Positions 1-13,325 of a DNA stretch of 64,000 bases are shown here, in pieces (the stretch's first letter is position 1; every line of letters starts with the position of its first letter). This DNA is from Anisakis pegreffii (taxonomy: Eukaryota; Nematoda; Chromadorea; Rhabditida; Anisakidae). The notes beneath the pieces were generated by a model. The model saw only the letters and a list, made by a program, of their open reading frames with translations, had not been told where the DNA came from and did no database searches. The translations under genes and the position numbers were made by a program. Where the stretch lies: contig JAPYMA010000128.1 of assembly GCA_035041965.1 (NCBI GenBank), positions 31,931 through 95,930 on the forward strand. Reading direction: 5' to 3'.

Positions 1-600
1 ATTCTCATTCCTTTGCCTTCTGTGAGCATTTATCAATTACTCCTTCCATTTTTGAGCTACTCAGATGGCTTTTGACCGCCCTTTACTCATTTAAACAGTA
101 CCACTGGTAATGTGAACTCACACTCTTCTTAATTATCAAAACTTATCTGTTTTACAGTGCATTAATATCGAAAGGATATTCATCAGAATAATATCAAGAT
201 CTATCAGTGTTTAGCTCGAATGAGAAAACACTGGTATCCTTGAAGAATATCTGATTGTGGGTAAGCATAAGGAACTGACGCACCACGGGCTGAGTAAATA
301 GAGTTATCTCTCCTTTAGAATGTAATAATCTAATCAAGCCTAGAATCGTCGAATGGAATCAGTTGGTAAAATCATAATTTAATTGTTACTATATTAATGC
401 TCAATGACATAGACCGATATTCTCATCGTGTTGCTCTAAGATCTATCGTAATTGTCATTCTGGTTGTTGTTTTCAGTATCATAATGTTGTCCTTATCGTT
501 ATTGCTTTTAACAGAGTTTCATTAATCACTTTATCCCTATTACCGATAGTGTTATTACCTGTACTAAAGATATTATTATTATTGTTGTCAGAATTATTGT

Positions 601-605
601 TCTTC

Positions 606-636
<31 letters not shown>

Positions 637-637
637 C
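601..637. repeat. TTA/AAT trinucleotide microsatellite
   Basis: An almost pure run of TTA units. On the minus strand it reads as a long asparagine run within an open frame, but that frame has no other sign of being a gene. I regard it as a simple repeat. Confidence 0.85.
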
Positions 638-859
638 ACTACTGTAGACATTATTATCGCTATCAGTGGAACTGAAACTTAACGAAAGTTTCTGATTATT
701 TGGCAGCAAGCAGATATTCGCTCAAGTCGATGAAGTGATGAATGATGCATGAACATGTAGCAGGATGGATACGACGAGTGTGCTTGATTGCAGATTCACA
801 CTTCATTTCGATTCGTTTGGGAATTATTTATTTATTTATGCGGTGGGAGTTATCTCTCC

Positions 860-891
860 TTAAGTGGATGGGGTCAACCCCATCCACTTAA
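860..891. repeat. Perfect 15-bp inverted repeat (palindrome)
   Basis: Arms at 860-874 and 877-891 are exact reverse complements (ttaagtggatggggt and its complement) separated by two bases. The arms are richer in G+C than the surroundings. No gene lies next to it. It could be a mobile-element terminus or folded remnant, or an extrusion-prone palindrome. The sequence alone does not decide between these. Confidence 0.85.
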
Positions 892-3618
892 TCAACACGT
901 AAACAATTATTTTGGCTCGATATGATGAAGAATTTTTTGATTAGAGCAATATGAATCCAGCAACCATATCAACAAATATGAATGTGCATGATTTTGAATG
1001 CGATTTTGAGTTTATTGCTCAGCTCACCAAGTCATCTATATCATTATCAGACTCATCCAGCGAGCTGCAGCCATCCAAATCATCTTCCTTTCAGTCAATA
1101 ATCCGTTCATTAATAATAATTGTTCGTCAACTATGTTGTCGCCTAGCCAGAATCGTTACTCTCATCATTATTTTCGATTTTGATTGCACACTGACTGCAT
1201 TCACTGTGTTCATTCATTTGTTCCCATAAGACTTCCTTGAAGACGACTCGTGAAGGTGTCTACTGCTTTTCTTAATGAATAATCACTGATAATTTGAAAT
1301 TTTATTAAGCGCGTACAGTCTTGGAAATCAATGCAGATCTCGACTAATCAACGTTATTGAAGAGGCTTCTTGTGAGCCAGAGAATCTTTTTTGCTTCCAA
1401 TTATTGGTTCCATTAATTGTCGTATTAATCGAGAGCAATTTTGCTTTTACTCTTCGGTTTGATTGACAGCATTACCATATAAATGCACAGTTGTATGCAC
1501 ATGCTCAATTTTTAACCATGCATACACGATGGAAAGAGGTAATATTTCTAGAGAGACACGTCAGTAGCTAGCTATTAGTGGATAAATTGAAGCATATAAT
1601 TGAGAATGCTTCGAATTATTTCTAAATCTTGCTGAATTGTTTTCGTAGGAGACTTGCTGTCAGCATATCAATTATTACTGGAATTGCTATCATTATCGAA
1701 TATCGTTTTTGCTGCTACTGTTGCTGCATAATCAGGTATCATTTGCATTATTATCATTCTCATTGTTTATAGGGGTTATTTCCCTTAAATGTGAGTCATT
1801 TTCGAGATATGCCGATTTTAAGAGATTTTCGAGAGATTTCTGAGCTTTTCAGATTTGTTTACTTTCAAAAAATTTCACTTTCGTGAGCATATTGAATCTT
1901 ATCGAATGACAAATGAAATGCGCATATTGAAGTGAACTGAAACGTGTGGAAAGCAGATAATTTGATTTGTTGAATGTTATCATCGGACAACACTCGGTTT
2001 CAATGATGAGATGCGCACTTCGTATTTTACGACACCTAATTTGTGCTCAACACAAAAGTGGATTGCCGAGTTGTTCGTATCGTTCATCCGCATTTTCATT
2101 TTCAATTTCACTCTCGATGTTCATTAAAAATTTATTCGCTCAGTCGCTCTTCACTCCCCTCCTACTAATTTCCATATTTTCAAAATGATTCGCCGCATTA
2201 TTCATGCGATTTTTGCTACCTACGCATTCGAGCAAACCAAAAACTCGTCATCGCAAGTGGAATTAAATATCCACTTTTGTGATGATTACTTCGCATCCCT
2301 CGTAACTATTCCATATGATCTGAAGCAATCGTTCAGTACAACCAATATGATCTCATATATCACGTCGAAGCTTTTCACTTTCATAATTGGGTTGTTTTGT
2401 TGTTTTTTTTCAACGCTAAAATCAAGTGGCTAGTTAGATTCAAGCTTATTCAAACTCGATTCAACTCATCTTGGAACTGAGTGGTTATTTGAAGCTAACA
2501 GACTCTCCAGCCAAAGCACTTTTCACAAACTTTATTCTGCTATCTTTTCAGAAATATTCGAAAATGTGAGACACATTGTTGCGTTCATGTACTGAAAGAC
2601 CGTTAGGAACAACCCTCTCCATGGAATTTCATTTCATTCATAGTTTTTCACTCTTTTTTTAGAACTTTTACGAAAACCATTTGCAACATTCACAACAAAA
2701 AAAACCAATATGTATTGTGTATCATGTGCATAAGGCATAATTATCATTAGCTCATCGGCAATTACAGATTAAAGTAATGAAGGATTAGGCTAGAACACAG
2801 TGAGGATTCTATTAATCCAATGGACAAACGAGAGTATGGATAGGGGAGGGATGAATGTTTTGTGGATATTTTTAAGGCTCATACTATTTGTTGATTGGAC
2901 TTTTCGAGTTTATGACGCAATAAAACGAGAATGATTGAAGGGATTCTTGTCACATCATTTTTATGTCACATCAACATGATACCAATTAATTCAAACAAGG
3001 TTTTTGCATTCATCATTGTCATTCGATGCTCTATTTTGAAGGATTCTTTTTGTAAAATTTTACACTAATTTGCGCATTTCACGTTACCGATGTATTGCTT
3101 ATATATTATCATTTCAACACACCAAATCAGTTATCATCGGAACATTACCATATCACTTTTACAATGCTTTATGTTAACAATATAGCAATGAATCAGGCTT
3201 AAACACAATTTGTCTCTCGTAATACGCGAATGCTGTTTATAGTCTCTTATGCATCCACTTTAATTCGATCCTCATTGTTGACTCGAACGATACACTTGAA
3301 CGCATTCATTCATGTTATTGGTCACCACTGCACCTAATGAAAAAACGTCGCATGCGGATAGTGTTACAAATGTTACGAAATGAAGTGATTGCAGACTTTT
3401 AAAAATTCATTCGAACAACCCAATAGTTTTACTGATCATATGGATATTTTCACAGTGAAGTTTATCATCAGCTGGATAACGAAACCATTCATGTGAATAA
3501 TTGTATGTGGATAATCCGAAAAGAACGATCAACTCAAAAAAGCATTGATCACAAATGATATATTGACCGCTTCAACTGGTTGAGTGATTGTGAAAGCGCT
3601 CTGAAAACTGATTGAATA

Positions 3619-5675
3619 ATGTGTGAGAACGAAGAAAATCCGCCGAAAGAGCAGAAAGCCGAATCGAATCGTCACTATGATTCGCATCGAGGTTTCAGTG
3701 CAAAAGCAAGACAAGTGCTACTTGAACCACAAGCTCCATTCGCTGTAGCTGATAAGGTTTTGATTCACTTCGTATCAATTGTTAGTGCAGAATTCAATAA
3801 AGCATTTCTGCTATAGTTATGCATCAAGTGATATCATAATTAATGCTTTAAATGGTTATTATCATCAATATTATCACAGATGGTGCCATCGTGAAAATTT
3901 TCTAAGATCTGTATTACTATGTTGTTATTAAGATCATGATTCCACCTTCAGCAAGTCATCTTGACAACGTCGAATAATCCAACCAGTCCAATAGCGCCAC
4001 ATCGAGGTTTCAATCCAAAAGCTCGAGAGAAACTGATTGAACGTGATAACACATCATCGCAGCCATTTAAAACGAGTTCGTTTCAAGGATCTTTAAGTTG
4101 CTATCAAAATGGCTGTTGATGATGAATATCATATGAAGACGATGGATTTCTCATTAGAGGTTCTCAGTCGAAGCTGTTTTGTTACATGGATGAGACCAGC
4201 AATCAGATAATTCGTGGTGATCTGATGTTTTCAGAGTCTTTAAGAACTGGAATCGAAAAAAGTTTCCGCAATAAAATGATTATTTCATGATAGTATCGGA
4301 TAGGAAAGAATCTCAGATCTCAGGATATTATCTATATTACCGACGAATTATATTGGATAGAAATGACTGATTGATTGTTTGTTGATTGATAATGATTGAT
4401 TGATAATCGCTGAAAATAGTAGCATTTGTTAAGAATTTTGACAAGAATACTGAAAGGGATGAAGACATTGTTTTGATCAGCAAACAGAACAACGGAAAGT
4501 AACCTTCAGATCTGATGAGGGAAGAATCAAGCAGTGAGTTCGACTTGAGACGACGTGTTCTGAACAGTGGTGCTTTCTTTCAGTTGAAGCAAACAAACGG
4601 GAGTGGATCTTGTAGGAATTTCATGAACCTGGTACCGTCTGATGCAAAACATTCACCGTCAACATGTGATTTTAGTGAGTACTATTCAGTTTATTGCAAA
4701 TTCTTTCAGTGATAAATGACGAACGAACCTTTATGATCAGTTCAGCTAACAGAATATTTTTCTATAGAAGTTAAGATTATCATTGATGTTGTTATGGCAG
4801 TTCTGTATTGTTGTCTCCACTATCGTTATCATTATTGTTATCAATGATTCCGCAGCAGCAAAAATTTGCACTGCTCTTCTCAATACGGTGATATAATATT
4901 TTAGCGTTCGATGAAATTGGCGAGCTACCGCACAGTAAGGCGTCCCGGGCGAAAGCGCATGTGCTGCTCGGAGATATCGGCAAAACACGTTCGGCCGGCG
5001 ATTTCTTCATGAAACAACGCCTACAACTGCAACGACCCTTGCAAATGTACAGACAATACAATATTATGCGATTGCCAAGGTGTCGTAGACAGAAATGATT
5101 TGGTGTTCGTGAAATTATCTTATATTAGACATGGAGGGATGGATACGTGACGATTCATCATGATTTATGACTTTGATGTGAATATGCTATGAAATTTGAG
5201 ATGCACTCGGGATTTACATCATCACTTCGATCATAAAATTTGAATAATAATTGATACTGACGATGAGAGCAACTTTCGAATTGAATTGATAGCTCTAAGT
5301 AAGTGAACAGTTGAATTTTCTGGTTGTGGAAAAATTTGAACTCCGAATTCAGCAATTCAATGAATTCAGTGATTTATTGATTGTATCGATCATGATTATT
5401 GATAGAATGTGCTATGGAGATGAGCATGCAACGGTTGAATTTAAAATATTTTGGTGCATTTCAGCGTTGACTCGGAAACAAGCGATGAAGTGAAATCACC
5501 ACAATCGATGGATGAGGATGACAAAGCTGATGCACCCGAAAGAGGATTAGTGAATGAACTGGCATCGAATTTGTACAAAGTTGATTTGGATGATACGCAA
5601 TCGGGTGGGAACACTCGAGATGGGAACACTGCAAGGAGTCTTGGATCATCTCAAGCGAACACAAAAAGCAATTAG
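3619..5675 (+). CDS. Unrecognised protein with repeated HRGF-x2-KAR motif, 277 residues
   Basis: Five exons join with matching phases: 3619-3756, 3952-4096, 4510-4674, 4905-5079 and 5465-5675. All introns are GT...AG, though the second donor (a|gttgct) is weak. The predicted protein is hydrophilic and has no signal peptide or membrane segment. Near residues 23-36 it reads HRGFSAKARQVLLE and near 63-76 HRGFNPKAREKLIE, so the motif is repeated. A third, weaker relative lies at SRAKAHVLLGD in exon 4. Exon 4 continues as GDFFMKQRLQ, faintly like the endosulfine/ARPP-19 core, but the FDSGDY phosphosite of that family is absent. I do not recognise the family and assign no function. The acidic, Ser/Asp-rich C-terminus suggests a disordered regulatory tail. 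The start is the first ATG in frame; a further upstream exon is possible. Confidence 0.6.
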
Positions 5676-7944
5676 AATTTCGACAGAACGATTGCTTTAA
5701 AAGAATCGCCCAAGGCTCAAAACTCGCTTGTGTTCCCACCCAATCTGTTCGTGTTGTCCACAAGTGATCCCACTCATGATCATTCAAATAACAGAACGAT
5801 CGAATTATTTCACTATATGCATAATCGAAATGTGTCTCTTTCATTCATGTTTTGCAACACTTAAGAAAATTATTGCATTCTGCCTATAGAAACAAAACGA
5901 AATTAAAAAGCTCTTTAGTTCTAACGAAAAGATTCTTATTATGGTGTTAGTGGTGGCCATGGATTTGAACAGAGACAGCAAAGCCAGGAGTTGAGAATCG
6001 AAGCTGCACAAGTTAACTTGTACTACTTATGCACAATAACTGTGTAGATCTTTCCATTAAACAGCAAGTAATTCCGAATTTGTTGCGATATTTTAGTGTT
6101 TGAATGATTTTTTGGATTCCAGAGCCTCTTATTGTTTTTTTTGTGTAACGGGCGATGCCCGTTTGCTTCAAGCAAAGCGCATGTAGAAGAGTCAGCAGCA
6201 CTGCGCAAAGTGATGATGTTCTTCTTGTTTAAGATTGTTCCATCATAAGTCAATGTTCAGCAGTTATAACTAGCAGCTATATTTGTCTGAGATATGAAAA
6301 ACGAAGAAATAATATTCGTATGTTGCTATTATTATAAGTGGTGCATAATCAGTGATGAATATATACATTAAAGCTTTATGTTTCAGTTCATTCATTGCAT
6401 TGCACAGAAGCAAACATATTCAATGGTCGTGCTTCTAATCAGAGCACTGTGGCGATAGAACCTTCAGCAGTGGATTACATCTAAAATTAATGATGACATA
6501 CAGCTGACTTTCACAAAAAACACTAGGAAAACTTTAGAATGAGAACAACTTTTTCAGATAGCTTGGAATATCCCTGAAAAAAAAAGATATCAAACAATAG
6601 GTTCGCTTGTTAAAATTCATCCTGAAGCTATAAGATATAAATCCGATCAGTTCATATCTCATAAATCTTATTTATATTTCATTTGAAAAACGTTTATATC
6701 TCATAAAGTGTTCAAATGAGATCTGAATAATTACTAGATCGCTTTTAGTAATTGTGTTGTATTGTGGCAAATCGTTTTCCAACCATCATTACCATTGAAA
6801 GTTCAATTTCAATGGAAATGTGAAGCGACGATCTGAATAGACTGAAGATTCTCGAGAGAACTATGAATGAGAGTGAACGCATAATACATCTGAAGTGAAT
6901 GAGAAAATTTCGGTAACGCAATGAAACCGTAACGCATCTGAAAGAATGGGGAATGAGAGTGACGAGACACCGTCACAATCAGGTGTAAGAGGACGATCGA
7001 GACTGTGACGAATGATGAGAGCTCGGGCGACCAGCTTCTAAGTGGAATAGATGCTCACAAGGTATGACACGCTTTACATGCTTCCGTATGCGACATTCCT
7101 GTGGCAGTCTCTGCATGAGTTTCATGTCAAATTCGCATGATCTATCAACACTCTCGTATCGCCCTTCAAACAATACATTGCACATCAATTGTCATTTGTT
7201 CATTTTCTCAATCACTTCAGCCATATCAGTGATTCACTCTCATTCATAACACTCCAAAGAATCCCATTTCATTTGTATTTCTCAACGTCGCATGTCGTCC
7301 AAACAATGTGCATATCACAAAATTCAGTTACTAGCTCATAAAATTAAGCTTAAAATTGATGGTTACATGAAAAGCAACATTGAGAGCATCTGAAATCAGC
7401 ACTACAGTTCAGTTGTAGTTCTCCGCAACCGAGATGAAGCATTCTCCTAAAGTATTTCACGATGTATCGCATAGTTTCGGAGCTACTGGGATTCTCTGTT
7501 TGGTCGAAGAGCAGAATTTTGACAATTCGACAGGACGGTTAGCCAATAGCCGTGTTTCTGTTAAGATTAGTTTTAGTTGAATTTTAGTGCTGCTGAGCAA
7601 GATACCTGAATTGGTCATCATGAAGTGCCATCAGGTTCCCTCATTGTGCTATGCATCCAACATACGTGTGTAGGCATTCTAATAGCTGGACTTTCGCTGG
7701 CGAGTAATTTAACACTGAATGATGAAAAATGGGTAGTCATCGATAAGGTTCAAGTGATGAAATTTTCCAACTCAAACACTAACGATGAGGTCAAAAACAT
7801 TTGCATAGAACATTAATCATTGATGAATTTTAAGCAAAAACTTAGCACACCTAAAAAATCAGCATTAACAAGCATGCGCTCGATGCAAAATTCAACGGAT
7901 CTGTGACAGTTTCAAGATTTCAAGCAAGCATTGTTCCACACATC
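5676..7944. other. Gap between genes, no supported gene
   Basis: This is intergenic AT-rich sequence. A short open frame at about 7433-7579 and another from 7625 have codon use that could pass as coding, but neither connects to a partner exon. I see no RNA gene or strong repeat, and no clear AATAAA signal close behind the preceding gene. Confidence 0.5.
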
Positions 7945-10150
7945 ATGCACCCAGGACGGCTATTTTCGACCGTCTTCCTTATTGCAGTGTTCGGTGTACA
8001 CTGCTCGATGGCCACGTCGGAGACTTCGAGTAATTCAGTTGTTGATTAGTCATTTCTTTGGAACATTTCTACTACTTGCGAAATTGGTCGCAATTCGAAC
8101 ATCATCATCAGTCTGTGTGCTGATCAGTTGGATTTATTGATCTGTTCGATACTATCATTCAACAACAACGTGTTTGATTTATTCAAAGAAATCGCTTGCT
8201 ACCTGCTTGCTCTAGGCAAAACTGTGTGTTTTGTTCGGTGAAAGTAAACCATCATGAATCCACAATATTTTGAAATACAATCGTCGTCAGATTTGTACCG
8301 CAGAACAAAATATTTCAAGATTGATTTGAATTAATCAAATTTTAGGGCAAAGTGGACCGTGTAAACTGGATAAGAGCGCAGAAGCTAGATCAGTTTATTA
8401 CAGGGCGAATAATACTCACATAGAGTGCTTTGCATTCACCGAATTCGCTAAGTATTCAGCAGAGGTTAAAATGTTTTCTGTTCTCCGACGTTTTATTTGT
8501 CCGCTGTGTGTTTTCAAAGCTTTTCCTTGCCATCGGCTCTGTGTTTGGGGTATGACAGAAAGTTGCCGAGCAGCTGCTAAGTTGGCAAACTGATATAATG
8601 GAACATCGTTGCGTTTCATTCTGCAGTTCTTCTATCTGATGTGGTTGTGTAGCTAAGTTTCCGCGCTATCTGAATAAACACGTACTTGGTCTTCACTCTT
8701 TTAATTCGGGGATTGACTTATTTACTGATATTGACATTGAACGAAGAACAGCAATGAGGTAGAGCTCTGCATCGTTTATTTCTGATGCTATGTTAGAGAC
8801 CGAATAGTTAATTTCATATCGTAGTGTACTGAAGTGTGCACTACTGCTCTCAATGTATGCTAGTGATGTTGTTCATGCATCGAGCAAGCAAAGGACATGC
8901 ATGCAGAAGAGATAATGCCTGCGAAAGAACACGGGCGTAAACTATTTTAGAGATTTTCCATTGCCAACCGAAGTGCCTTCGCAATAATCCTGTGTTTGGT
9001 TAGAGTTAGATGAGATTATCGTTGTTGTTGTTATTGTTGCTGTGCATGTAATCACAACCCTACAGTGGCGAACTGATTGGACATCCGACGAAAATTTTGA
9101 GAGTAGCTAATTTGATGGACATTGCAAATTCAGGACGGTGCGAATTATGGCCTCTTGCGTGATATGTGCAAGATACAAGCATATCCACGTCTTGGCACTC
9201 GCTCGAATGAAGACGGCCAATTTCTATTAAGTTCGAAATTTATTCAACACATATTTTGTTATAGAATTCATAAAAAATTTTTAGTGAACACCGCCGCCTT
9301 TTGTTCACACATTATTGGACAATAATCAAACATAAGACTTTGGTGATCAAATTAGCAGAAAAGTACAAATTGATTGTGATCAGTTGAACGTTATTATCGA
9401 ATGTGAGCTTTGTGCCACACAAAAAATTTTGATTTTTTTCTTCAGAAAATCTTCCCAAGAAGGCACATTACAATCACCCGAAATATCGCTTCAATTTGAT
9501 CGCTGAAAGACAAGATAATGAAACTGATATGTGTTTCTTTGTCGATATCCAAGGTTACTTTTAGAGTACTTTACAGAAGGAGTCATATTTGGTCGAAATT
9601 TCGGTTGAATATCAAGTGAGAAAAACGCAAGAAACTGGAAGCATCGTTATTTCTGGTTTCTCGAATCACATTTCGCGCAAATTTTACACTTTCTGATTGA
9701 GTTGTATGGGCATGTCGTCTGAAAATTTGCAACACTGCGAATATGACGATGTGAGGAGGAGTTGAATGCGAACAGCATTGATGAGAATCGAAATTTTAGA
9801 AGTATTCACACGGAGACGACGAGCACGATTGTTTTGATATTGTTGAGAAGTGGTCGAAGTGTTATGAAAGACAAATTGCATCAACCAAATTCTCATTGCT
9901 TTCAGGAAATATGGATGAAAAAAACTGCAGTGAATGCATTGAGTGCGATGTGGTGTGTAAATCCGAGGTGTTCACTAGATCTGCAAATGATACTATTCCG
10001 GGGCCGCCGCCAAAAACAACACCACCGAAGAAGCAGAAGAAGGCACCCGCAAAAAAACCTTCCGAAAGCAACGCATCTCAACTATCATTCGCATTTTGTC
10101 CACTGATCCTCATAATGCATATCGTTTCGCTTCTTCCAGTAACGATGTGA
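7945..10150 (+). CDS. Small secreted, probably GPI-anchored cysteine protein (paralogue of the next gene)
   Basis: Three exons fit together: 7945-8029, 9446-9553 and 9906-10150, all phase 1 at the joins, predicting 145 residues. The N-terminus (RLFSTVFLIAVFGVHC) is a typical signal peptide. Exon 2 contributes KAHYNHPKYRFNLIAE, with a single Cys further on. Exon 3 opens with the motif C-x2-C-x2-C-x3-C (CSECIECDVVCK), followed by a Pro/Lys-rich linker and a hydrophobic end (LILIMHIVSLLPVTM). Such an end suits GPI attachment or a tail anchor. The next gene has an exon of exactly the same 108-nt length and phase, followed by the same Cys motif, so the two are tandem paralogues. The first intron is long (1.4 kb), so a small exon could be missing. 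I do not recognise the family. Expected location is the cell surface or extracellular space. Confidence 0.6.
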
Positions 10151-10271
10151 AAGCGTTTCGCTATGAAATCACTAACTGCCATCCAATGAGAGTGTGTGCT
10201 GTCACTAAGATTTTAAAATCAAATAGTAGTCTTCCATCACAGTTCACAAAAATGTGAATCTGAATGAAGTG

Positions 10272-10277
10272 AATAAA
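10272..10277 (+). terminator. Possible polyadenylation signal AATAAA
   Basis: A canonical AATAAA lies about 120 bases after the stop codon of the 7945-10150 gene, a plausible 3'-UTR position. The hexamer is common in AT-rich DNA, so the assignment rests mainly on position. Confidence 0.35.
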
Positions 10278-10681
10278 TGTTTCATAAAATGCGATCATCT
10301 TCAGCTGCAGTGAATGGCACAAAATTTAGTTGGTTAATATCGGTCATCTGATTGTGTTGACAATTCGAAGTACCACATTACATATGGTCTTTGATGATGA
10401 GACGTTTGCGAGAGAGAAATTAAAATTTCATTTTGGAATTAAGATTCCAACTTGTCATTGATCCATGACTCCAACTGATCGTGTATCTTCTGAGCTGAAA
10501 ACTGAATTTCAACCGTTTTGCTGAATTCAATTTATCATACATTCACTGAATTTGCACAAAACTGTGTAAATAATGTAACGAATGTTTGAATATTCAAATC
10601 TCATGCAAATTTGACGAACTTATAAAAGTGGTAAAAACAAGTAACGTTTGTAATGTGAGATATGGCCGGGGGTTTGATTCT

Positions 10682-10707
10682 GCCCACCTTGATACTAATC
10701 GGTGGGC
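10682..10707. repeat. GC-rich hairpin, 7-bp stem
   Basis: GCCCACC at 10682-10688 pairs with GGTGGGC at 10701-10707 around a 12-base loop. It sits just after a GGGTTTGATTC string that loosely resembles a tRNA B box. It may be a decayed tRNA-derived element. No complete tRNA fold can be drawn. Confidence 0.45.
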
Positions 10708-10760
10708 TTGGTATAAACTTCTCAGTCGCCGACGTACCAGAAAACCGTGAGACATTTCAG

Positions 10761-13325
10761 CGTTGAGTGCCATTTTGCGATTCATCATATTTTTTGGACT
10801 GTTCCTGTTCCAGGCAGACATCAGTACGCTCAGGTCCGGACAGTATGGTCACAGTATTCATTTGAATAATCGCACGACGATTACTCTGAATATTGTGACC
10901 ATGTTGGTCGAACGCCTCGATGAAAATCACGGATTTGTACCCGTCGTCAAATTAAACTCCATGTTTGAATCAGATCAAATGATTTACCGGATGAATTTAA
11001 AAACTGAATCGGACTGAACCATTTTCAGTTACGAGTGACCCATGTAAGGTCAAAGATCCGGAATGGGTTACAACGATTTATGTGAAATGGCATTGGCAAG
11101 GAGGCTTTCGTTCTCCTCTTGTTTGCTACGCACTTCTGAATCGAACCGTTGTCGACAATTACGTTGGTTATACTTGTGCTTTCAGTGGTGCCACAACATT
11201 TCATTACCGTCCTACTCTGACAATTCTCACATTTCGGAAACGGCAATTAACCATTCAGCCTCGATGCGTTGCGCACAGCTAATATGTTTCAGAGTATCAC
11301 TTTTCTTCCAACGAATGAAAAATGGGCAATTCAAGGACGAATGGATTCGAATGAGGAAATTTCCGCACTGATCGCCTCTGATCATACCTCTTTCAGATTG
11401 CAACATCGAACTCCAAAAACCAACTGAACTACGTGATACTCAAAAACCTGTGCAAAAACAACGTTTATGAAAAACTTGAGAAACATTCACAACAGGATAA
11501 TGATTTTCTCATAGGTTTGAATGCTATTCTGTTCACGAATTTAGATTAGCCGTTGATATATCTCCACAAAACTGCAACATCAGCTTGATCAAGTTCGTTC
11601 AACGGTTATTCGACGCATAATCCTTGTGAAAACTTTTGGATTCTTTCCTTTGTTTTCAGAGAAACTTGCAGTGTCGAGCACTACTGAGGGCGAATATGTG
11701 GCTCATTTGGTTACTGAGAAAGAAGAAGATATTGGCTCTCCTTTATGTCTTATTATTGCAAAAACAGGTTAGGTCTGACACTCTAACACGACCAAAATCT
11801 CCAGAAAATAACGACTGGAAGTGCAATCAATTGGTGCCATGTGATCCAGCTAGTTCGTTTGAAATTTCATAGCATTCCCAATTGGTGGTGACAAAATGAG
11901 AATATTGCCAGTGATAACCGGATAATTTTCACAAGATGAATAATGCGAAAGTTTTCATGACCAGACTGTTGAAAACAATCTAACCTAGCCATATCGATGA
12001 AATTTGACCTATTTCAGGAAAGGCTATCGATGCGCCATGTTCCAGATGTAGTTCGTGTAATGTGGTTTGCAAGACCTTCATAGTCAGTTTTGCTGCAATA
12101 TTTTAGTGTAAATTCAGTTGGATATTTTTATTCGCTTAGCTTTATTATAGTTATGAAAGCATATGATGAGATTGAATACCGTCAGTTAACGTGAAAGTTT
12201 AATGCAATCTCTTCAGAGAGAAAAGTGTCTTCTGAAAAAGGCACATGAAGGTTTAAGCGCCACGAATTAGAACTGCTAAAATCGGTTTCTGAGGAGCAAC
12301 ATGCGATTAATAAGCTCAATGATAGTTTATAATAACGTACAAATGATTGATAGTTTGCCTTGTCAAGAACTGAATCTAGATTTCTGAATTATATGCACAG
12401 CATAATTCCTGTCATTGAATAAATGCATTTTGTATTCACTTGAAGAGATTGCTAGATTTCAGAAGCACTCATCAGAATCTATCACGGTTGAAAATGCACC
12501 GAATCCTCAGAAAATCTCGATGGTACCAGCACTCATCAGACGGTATCAGATTCTTGAATCTGCTCCTTCTATAACACCAGAGCGAGCAGTTACTTCAACC
12601 AGAATCAAGAAGACAACCATCGATAGCCAGACCAGCCGGAAATCTACTCGACGAAGTACCACGAAAGCTGTCAATAGAGCAACGCTGACTCCCGTTGGTA
12701 TTTCGCTCACGAGCAGTATCTCAGCAAGCTCGAACAAGACAACGGGACCAGGAGAACCCTCAGGGAATGTCAGAACCACTGAACCAGATTCTATCCAACC
12801 AACTATGAGCGAAATGACTGAATGGAACGGTACTGAGAACGAGATAAATGAAACTGAAAAAGTTGGAATATTGATCTCATTCCAGAGTCCTCGTAAACGT
12901 AGAAGAAATCCTGGTCGATACACGCATAAAGGTTTCTGATCTAACTCTCTCAATTTATCATATCAAAATGCCAATTCTATCATAACAAAATCATCGAATC
13001 ATATAACTTCATCACAGTACCTTTCTGGAAAAGAATCGCTGAATTTTGCTCACTGAAACGAACGTTTCATCGATATCTTCATATGTAATAGCAGTATCTT
13101 TATCAGATCAGCACATCATCGTGAATATCTTTAATATCAGCCGCATCAACATCAAAGACATACCTAGTATCTGTGATAAAGTAGTTGTAAATGTGTTTTT
13201 TTTCAGAGAGATTAATCGTGGAAATTTTAACAGCCACTTATTTTGCGCTCTCAGTGGTGTGTCTGATCACATTTGCGTTGATCTATTTCCGTGTTATTCT
13301 GAACAATTATCCGGTTGATTATTAA
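10761..13325 (+). CDS. Type I membrane protein with Cys motif and mucin-like stalk (paralogue of preceding gene)
   Basis: The downstream exons are well defined and phase-matched: 11397-11462, 11660-11767, 12018-12082, 12463-12931 and 13207-13325 (stop TAA). Exon 11660-11767 is 108 nt, phase 1 to 1, as in the preceding gene. The next exon carries C-x2-C-x2-C-x3-C (CSRCSSCNVVCK). Exon 12463-12931 encodes a Ser/Thr-rich, glycosylation-prone stalk. The last exon is one membrane helix (ALSVVCLITFALIYFRV) with a short cytoplasmic tail ending NNYPVDY. Upstream exons are less certain. One near 10761 encodes a hydrophobic leader (ILRFIIFFGLFLFQ). Another, about 11030-11183, encodes an extracellular segment with GYTCAF, reminiscent of an Ig-type Y-x-C. 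The initiating ATG must lie in an exon I could not place. The family is unrecognised; the likely role is a cell-surface glycoprotein. Confidence 0.62.

Larger units (their letters stand above)
1..3618. other. Gene-poor stretch with no supported gene
   Basis: I see no exon chain with matching phases here. Short open frames at 951-1229 and 1967-2433 lack family similarity and splice partners. The stretch is AT-rich and holds an AAT/TTA microsatellite near 601-637 and a perfect palindrome at 860-891. A 15-base string (gagttatctctcctt) occurs twice, at about 301 and 847, the second copy abutting the palindrome. Confidence 0.6.
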